From positions 14,158,532-14,222,531 of the forward strand of contig OY735219.1 in NCBI GenBank assembly GCA_963457665.1: a stretch of DNA of 64,000 nucleotides. The letters are read 5' to 3'. The notes beneath the pieces were generated by a model, which saw only the letters and a list, made by a program, of their open reading frames with translations, did not search any database and had not been told where the DNA came from. The translations under genes were made by a program, and so were the position numbers. This document shows positions 58,024 to 64,000 of the stretch, piece by piece (within the stretch, counting starts at the first letter, position 1; each line of letters opens with the position of its first letter). Source of the stretch: Thysanoteuthis rhombus. Taxonomy: Eukaryota > Mollusca > Cephalopoda > Oegopsida > Thysanoteuthidae.

Positions 58024-58310
58024 AATTAAGCCAGGCTTTCTCAAAGTAGGGATTAGGACCTCTCTGGGGGCCATGTAAAGATTATCAGAGGGTCGCAGAA
58101 ATATTTCAAAAAAATATTTTAAAAAGAATAATTATGTAACTACAGTTGGCTTCTTTATCTTTTTTTTTTTTCAAAAAGAAACAAAAGTACTTGTGCTCAT
58201 TATAAAATGGCTCGACACTATTCAATAATACTTTTAAAATAAATTTTGTTTTTGTGAAGTTTTGATTTATCTTTAAAAAGTAATTTATTTTTCCATTATA
58301 AAACACTGAA
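58024..58310. mobile_element. hAT-like element, diverged
   Basis: GGCTTTCTCAAAGTAGGG (58034-58051), ACCTCTCTGGGGGCC and GAGGGTCGCAG echo the 'tttctcaaagt, gggtcg, ccctctggggg' opening of hAT MITEs. The AT-rich interior shares a 20-nt block in reverse orientation with 48.8 kb. No transposase. Confidence 0.4.
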
Positions 58311-58469
58311 ACTTACAATAGATCATAAATAAGTTGCAATTCTTTGGTTTGTATTTGTTTCTATGTTAATTATCGTTAAATTTCCAACTAAAGACTAATA
58401 ATATACTTACTTTGAGACTTAATGGTGCACAACTTCAAAGCTATTCATAGGTGTAAATAAATGTCACGT

Positions 58470-58726
58470 CAAAAAGTGACTGAACCTATTTAAGAGGAAG
58501 ACTCCAGTGTTACAAATGGTGGATAGGAGATATTTCTATCAGCAAAATCCATGGTTACAGACAGAAACACTGACCACGGTCAGGAGCTCATTTATATCAA
58601 ATTTATATACACAGTCTACACGTTTTGTTTTCCAATCTTAAAACAGAATGGATGGTGACAAGCCCTACTTTCAGGGAGGCAGTGCTAACTTTAGGTGCCA
58701 GAGCTGACAAAAATGCTTGCTCTCTC

Positions 58727-58775
<49 letters not shown>

Positions 58776-59390
58776 ATAATTGTTGAGACAATTTAGAGAC
58801 ATTTCATTCAGCACCAGAATTACCCAAGTAGCAAATCAAACAGCCAACCACATAAATAAAGAAAATGAGCATGAGGCAGTCTTAAAGTAACTGCCCTACT
58901 GACTGAGCTAACAGCGCTTTCGGTGAGCAGGAGTTTGAAATAGCGGGCTCAATAGCAAATTTGTTTCAGTTGAAGAGTCCATAGTTCCAAATTGAGGGAA
59001 GGAGGTACTTCTATCAGCAAAAATTCAACCGAGTGAGAGGGAGTCAAGTGTAATGGAGAGCAAACCAAGAAGATTACACTTTCCATTATATAAATATTCT
59101 AAGTTGGTATCAGATCATCTGTACTGGGAGATCCGAAAAGGACTAAATCCACTAACAACAGCCAGCAAGATTAGCAAGTTGATCATTTCTATACAATAAC
59201 AGTCCTGATCTGGGTTTTTTTTCATTATGAAACATACATTGATTCCAGTGGGAAAAAATTTAGATATACATTTATAATTATAGGATCGAGGGGTTCTGTT
59301 TTTATTTTAGAAAAAACTTTGACCCTGTTTACCAGGGGTAGGGCATAATCTATGTGGTGGGCAGGAAGTATTTTTATCAGTAACATTTTA
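58470..59390 (+). repeat. Interspersed repeat family H, cluster of three partial copies
   Basis: The block GGNAGGAGNTATTTCTATCA followed by GCAAAA occurs at 58525-58545 (with the upstream AAAAGTGACTGAACC), at 59000-59022 (after AGAGTCCATAGTTCCAAATT) and at 59362-59385. A (TG)n run and a decayed minus-strand tRNA-like stretch (TTAGCTCAGTCAGTAGGGC, near 58909-58891) lie between. Confidence 0.4.
58735..58772. repeat. (TG)n microsatellite
   Basis: About 18 TG units joined to a short (TA)n at its left. Shorter (CA/TG)n arrays occur at 28383-28398, 33258-33279 and 49898-49920. Confidence 0.93.
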
Positions 59391-59454
59391 ATACCAGTGG
59401 AATAGCAAATCAAGAAAATCATACAGTTCATTATTACAGTAGACAGTTAGTGAG

Positions 59455-59800
59455 ATCCACTTCTGGTTTGGCAGCTCTGACAGAACTACATTTTGCTTAG
59501 AGCACCCAGTACTCTCCAAAGGTTATTCTTCTAAGAACAGACCAGGCTAGACATTGCTTGAATTCCATAATCTCACAAGAACCGGTGTAGCCAACTTGAT
59601 TTAACCAGAACCCCTTAGCCTTGGGAGGAGGTTTCTCACTTTCAGTCCTTGTGTCAAGTGCTCCGCGGAGAGGCATTGAGTACCATTTTCAAAGTCTTTC
59701 GTATGACTTGGCAGTGTAATGAACAAAGACCTACAGAACCACAGACAAGTACTATACTACTGAGCAACGGTTATCCAGTTTTATTTTGTATGATCACTTT
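59455..59800 (-). mobile_element. Composite tRNA-5S SINE, copy 3
   Basis: On the minus strand a decayed tRNA-like head (about 59790-59730) is followed by the linker shared with copy 1 (AAGTCATACGAAAGACT, then ACTCAATGCCTCT and CCCAAGGCTAAGGGG). The 5S-like body covers 59614-59499 and ends in a GGAGAGTACTGGGTGCTCTA equivalent of the 5S 3' end. The tail ends near 59455. Confidence 0.72.
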
Positions 59801-59995
59801 AATTGGAATGTGCATTTTTTTCTTTAACTTTTTACAAAAACTTAGGAATGTTTGCCATCACTTTCAATGAGAGTTGTGGTTAGCGAAACACCCACTTAAC
59901 TTGATTGAAGAGCCAAGGTGTAAATGGTTTTTCTGCTTCTATCCTGCTAGTTGAGCTTGTTAGATAGGTAACCCTTCAATCCTACTAAATTAGAA

Positions 59996-60370
59996 ACAGT
60001 CAGCCAATACTGTCAACACAGGTTTCTTCAGTTTTTAAGTGATTCTGGCTGAATGACTATGTATGTTTTGTGCACAGATTGCACCAATGATGTCAGGCAG
60101 CTGAAAATTTAAACATTTACTAATGTCTAGAAAACTTTTCCAAAAAGTCATCCCAGAATGGGTTTTTAGACAGGGGTTTGATTTACAATGTAGATTTATG
60201 CTAAATTGATCACTTTTAGATTGGGTCTGGCAGCATTCACACTCATTTTGAAAATTAAGATTTATCAGTGATCCAATAAAAAAGCAAAAAGTAGTTTAAT
60301 CACTGATCACCCCCAACACAGAATGCTGTCGAAAGACATTCAGGTCAGTTCCTAATAAGTAACTAACCGA
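59996..60370 (+). repeat. Interspersed repeat family A, copy 9
   Basis: CAGCCAATACTGTCAACACA, GGTTTCTTCAGTTTTTAAGT, AGCTGAAAATTTAAACATTT, TGGCAGCATTCACACTCATT, CACCCCCAACACAGAATGCT and a degraded AGTAACTAACCGA end. Confidence 0.62.
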
Positions 60371-62334
60371 ACCATTTATTTGTTTTTTTTTGCTTGTTGA
60401 TCTATCCTGCTGGCTGTGTTCATCAAATAAGTAAACCCTTCAACCCAATTAATTTTTTTTTTTTTTTTTTGCAAGGTGAACAATCTGTTTACAAGCTGTT
60501 GAGTAGATATCTTAAAGGTTAAAAATTGAACAAAGAGTCACAAGCTTTACTCACATAAAACCAGTGGATACTTGAAAAAGAGACAACTGTGTCGGTTACT
60601 AACTTTAAAATATACGAACATTACAGATCTATCTGGGCAGAGGCTGATAAATGGGGACACAGGCAGACAGATGGGCCTGCTTGGTAGGAGAGATGCATAT
60701 TTCACTACACCAACTACAGTTGGATTTGAACTCGGTAGAATATTTTGATAAATTACCCAGCCTATAGAATACGTGCAAATAGCTAAATCATTTCGACAAG
60801 CAGATAAGTGGGATTGATTATAATCATTAGGGACTCACTACTACGACTCTCGGCTACCCAACGTTTTTATTTAAGCAAATCAAGATAATGAATATCAATT
60901 AATTTTTTAACACATTCATTTTTAACACTGTTATGCAACACACATGCGCATACTTGGGTATTGCCAGACACACACGTGCATTCACTCCATGGTATTTAAA
61001 CAATAAAAACTTCCTGTGTTATTTTGCTTTACCTTGATTTGTAGAGCTTATTATTGGTTTACAAAAAGTTTTTTTTTAATTTTAAAAAAAAGGGAGGGGG
61101 CTGTGTTGAGAACACAATTTAGCACTGAGGTATAGCTAGAGATTTGGGGGCCCTTGATGGCCTCCCTCCAATATTGGGTGAGATTTGTCAAAAAGAAATA
61201 AAACTAAAAAAATTTTTAAAAAAGGAAGAAAGAAAAAAATGCGATAGGTGAAATATTATTTGTGAAGCTCTTGCTGTGAAAACATTACCCAGGAACTAAA
61301 AAAAAAAAAAGTTGCACTGTATTATGGATTGTATTATAACAATGACTTCACTACCTTACTTGAGTCTAATAATGTAGGTAAGAATGGACTTGGAGTTATG
61401 TTCATCTAACAAGAAATCTCTTAAATAGGTCTCAGACATAAAAGGTAGAGAAAAAAAAATAAACATCTGTTCTTGTTGAAGAGTCAATTGGATCGATCAA
61501 GAAGACAGGATGATTTCGTATTGATTAGATTGTTATAACAATTTTTACAAATACAAGGTTAACAATGCAATATCTGTTCATTTTTCAAACTGGGATATTC
61601 AACTGTTCACACAAAAAAATCAAAATCTCAAATCAAGGGATATAACTTCTGATCGCAGTTACTTCCTTGCACAATCAGGTGAATTTTTTTTAAAATTTGA
61701 AATTTTTTCCTTTTTCTTTTTAATTTTATTCAACACTCAAACGATTTCCATATTTTTTAGTTTTATTCATTGAAGAACTCCACTTTGTTTAGGGTGGTTT
61801 CAAATGGTCCATGAATTTAAGATATAATCATCAACAGTAAAACTTCAGACCTCATGAAGAGTGGTCCTATCCTCTAACTAAAGGGCTACAAGACAAGAGA
61901 GAAAAAAAAAAAGTATCGCAGTTGATTATGAAGGCAACAGCTTTAATCTGCTACTGCTGAGGCATGTGAATTAAGTTACCAGGAGTTGTTCGCCCAAATG
62001 TTCATTCACCCATTCTTATTGTAGCATGCTAGTAACAAGACATTTTGAGTTATGTAGCAGTGAAAAAAAATGATTGACTTATAAAATCTATCTATAGTAT
62101 CAAGAATGTATTATACACTCCCCAGAAACATACCAACTTTACAGTGTTAACCTTACTACTCATGGATCTATGATTCCATCAGAGTAGAAATAGTTATCTC
62201 GGCTGATTATTTTTTGTAATCTTCCACTTGCACTCAAGGTGTCAGGGGTGGGGGGCAGCAGTCATTTTATTCTGCCAATCCATTTTTTTTTTTTTTTTAA
62301 TTCTACTTATTTTACTTAAGAAAATTATCATGAT
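60371..62334. other. No gene seen
   Basis: T-run (60451-60471), A-runs (61300-61311, 61898-61913) and a weak family J-like ACAGGCAGACAGATGGGCC at 60660-60678. TAG|GTAAGAAT at 61376 is splice-like but lacks a pyrimidine tract. Confidence 0.5.
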
Positions 62335-62565
62335 GCACTTCCAGCTTGTTTCACCAGAGCCCCATCAACTGTACATTCCGGTTGAATGAAGCCTACTCTG
62401 TCTAATGCCAGTCTTTCAAGATGCTGGATGGGGATTTGTCTATTTCCTAGACTGGCTGCCAAACAAGGTTGATTAGGTCAGCCATTTTACCCACTGCTGG
62501 AAGAGAAGAGGTGGATTCATGCCTTTCCTAAGGACCAGTACAAAGTGAACACAAACTATCTCAGC
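62335..62565 (+). mobile_element. tRNA-like SINE, family G copy 2
   Basis: The segment CCCACTGCTGGAAGAGAAG through TTCATGCCTTTCCTAAGGA and GTACAAAGTGAACAC matches the tail half of the 9.5-kb repeat. The head half (GCACTTCCAGCTTGTTTCACC and on) has no second copy in the window. A T-run (62283-62298) precedes it. Confidence 0.4.
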
Positions 62566-64000
62566 CAATTTGCTAATTCCATTTTCTGCTGACTGTTAGA
62601 ACACTTGCACCACCTCCGCTATTCAATAATACTAAACAAGACCCATGACTAAACTTCCAACCGTCTAGTACATACTTGTCACAACTAGTACATAACTATG
62701 GACAACTCTCGTGCTTTTTCCAAAAGTCAGGACATTACAAAATGGAAGAGCTAAATCCAACTGGTTTACAAGATTTTTCTGAATCAGACTTCACAGATGA
62801 AAATTCTCCACGGGTCTCACTCATAAAATTATAAGACAAAACAGTATATCATTCAATTTGAATACAGTTGAAGATTTTAGATTTTGTAAACATTTCCCAT
62901 TATGAACAATCAAAATCAAAAATATCAGGAATAATAAACATTACCATAATTCTCCATTCTCTATGGTCCTTTACCTAAGATAATCTATATATCTCAATTG
63001 AACTTCCAATTTTGAATAGAAAATGCATGATCTGTGTATACTCTATATCCTCCCCTTCAATCAGATCTGCTTGCTGCAAGTCAGGAAGTGTGAATTTTAA
63101 CAAAAGGCTTGCTAAGTAGTAGTTATATTATTCATCCTCAATCTACACAAGTTATGAATGATTGAATGCAGCCAAGTACTATTACTACAACCCCCCCCCC
63201 AAAAAAAAACAAAGTCATTGTCAGCAGTGTAACTGACTTTGAGCAAAGAGTAGGGAAGGGAGTAATTAACAAGTTGGTTGAATTTGTTCAAACATGAAAA
63301 AGTTATGTAGCTGCCTTTGCTTCAAGTTAATATGTTATGTACACATGCTGTGATTGTATGCGTATGCCCACACATTTTGAAAAAAATATCATGCCTCGTA
63401 ATTATTACCAACTTTTTGCGTATTCTCATAAAAGAAAAGAATCATTCCATTGAAATTCAACTATATCAGTGACTTTTTTTCACAAGGATCAACTAGTTTC
63501 AAGATATTTGGCAAGGAAGAAAAACACGTTTTATTGAAATCCTCCTGTTTCACATGAAAACTGATTTTTATTCAAATCTTTAATTTCTATTTTCTGCTGT
63601 ATTTCTATATTGAGCAAAAATTGATGGAGTTTTAAAGAATAATACCAAGCAATAAGTAAATAAAAAAAAAAAGAAAAAATAAAAAAAAGATTTCAAACAA
63701 AGTATACTGTATATGCCGAATAATAATGGTTTACAAGGATATTTGGAGGACTATCACTCACTGTAACTCATCAAAATCCTATAACTATCCACATCAGGCT
63801 TCAGTAGCAGCTCTCACATCATAATACCAGTACTCTGGATGCTAAGTAATACTTGCATAGTTTTTTTTGTTTTTTTTAAAAATCAAATGACAGTCTAATA
63901 TACCGATACATACAGAAGATTCTCTTCTACTCCCGACAGAGGAAATAGGAATAAAAGAGCTCCTAGTTACCAATAAAGAGTGACGGAAATCAGACATTAT
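62566..64000. other. No gene seen
   Basis: AT-rich to the window edge, with a C/A run at 63191-63210 and A-runs at 63661-63690. No frame above 60 codons. Confidence 0.5.

Noticed and set aside
61360..61385. Second ratchet-like splice site (TAG followed by GTAAGAAT)
   Set aside because: There is no pyrimidine tract in front and the donor is weaker, so chance is likely.

Overview
This is invertebrate animal nuclear DNA, gene-poor and rich in A+T (about one third G+C by eye). It holds long (TA)n, (TG)n and (TAA)n microsatellites, many poly(A)/poly(G) runs, and several families of diverged interspersed repeats. The style (large introns, tRNA-type SINEs, AT microsatellites) suits a mollusc, possibly a cephalopod or gastropod. 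That assignment is inference; no species-diagnostic gene is present.

Gene content. One protein-coding exon can be supported: minus strand 30223-30471, with an open frame running upstream to about 30591. It encodes the N-terminal segment of a type II phosphatidylinositol 4-kinase (PI4K2), up to and including the glycine-rich GSSGCYF loop, and ends at a good GTAAGT donor. No later exon was recognised to the left, so the first intron probably spans at least 30 kb. On the same strand, 13 kb upstream (43406-43476), lies a textbook ratchet-type splice site: an 18-nt pyrimidine tract, then CAG joined directly to GTAAGTG, then a 45-nt pseudo-exon and a second donor. It may serve an upstream intron of the same gene.

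Repeats. The rest is mobile-element debris. (1) A composite SINE joins a tRNA-like Pol III promoter to a 5S-rRNA-like body and a common tail; six copies, near 14.6, 27.5, 40.7, 49.6, 57.7 and 59.5 kb. (2) A long tRNA-type SINE occurs at 6.4-7.0 and 16.3-16.7 kb. (3) Families named here A, C, D, E, H, J and R for convenience have 2-9 copies each. (4) DNA-transposon relics include a hAT-like element with a candidate 8-bp target duplication (11.8-12.6 kb), other hAT-like ends, a mariner/Tc1-like remnant (18.8-19.35 kb) and pogo/Tigger-like MITEs. (5) Two LINE 3' coding remnants lie at 3.8-4.2 and 45.3-45.6 kb. (6) Tandem arrays include a ~165-bp satellite-like array (33.96-34.67 kb), a perfect 30-bp x 3 minisatellite (45.77-45.86 kb) and a degenerate array at 57.1-57.3 kb. 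(7) A ~200-nt hairpin lies at 52.85-53.05 kb.

No operon, CRISPR array, bacterial gene or functional tRNA/rRNA gene was found. Most longer open frames coincide with repeats and are not genes. All repeat boundaries were placed by eye and are approximate.
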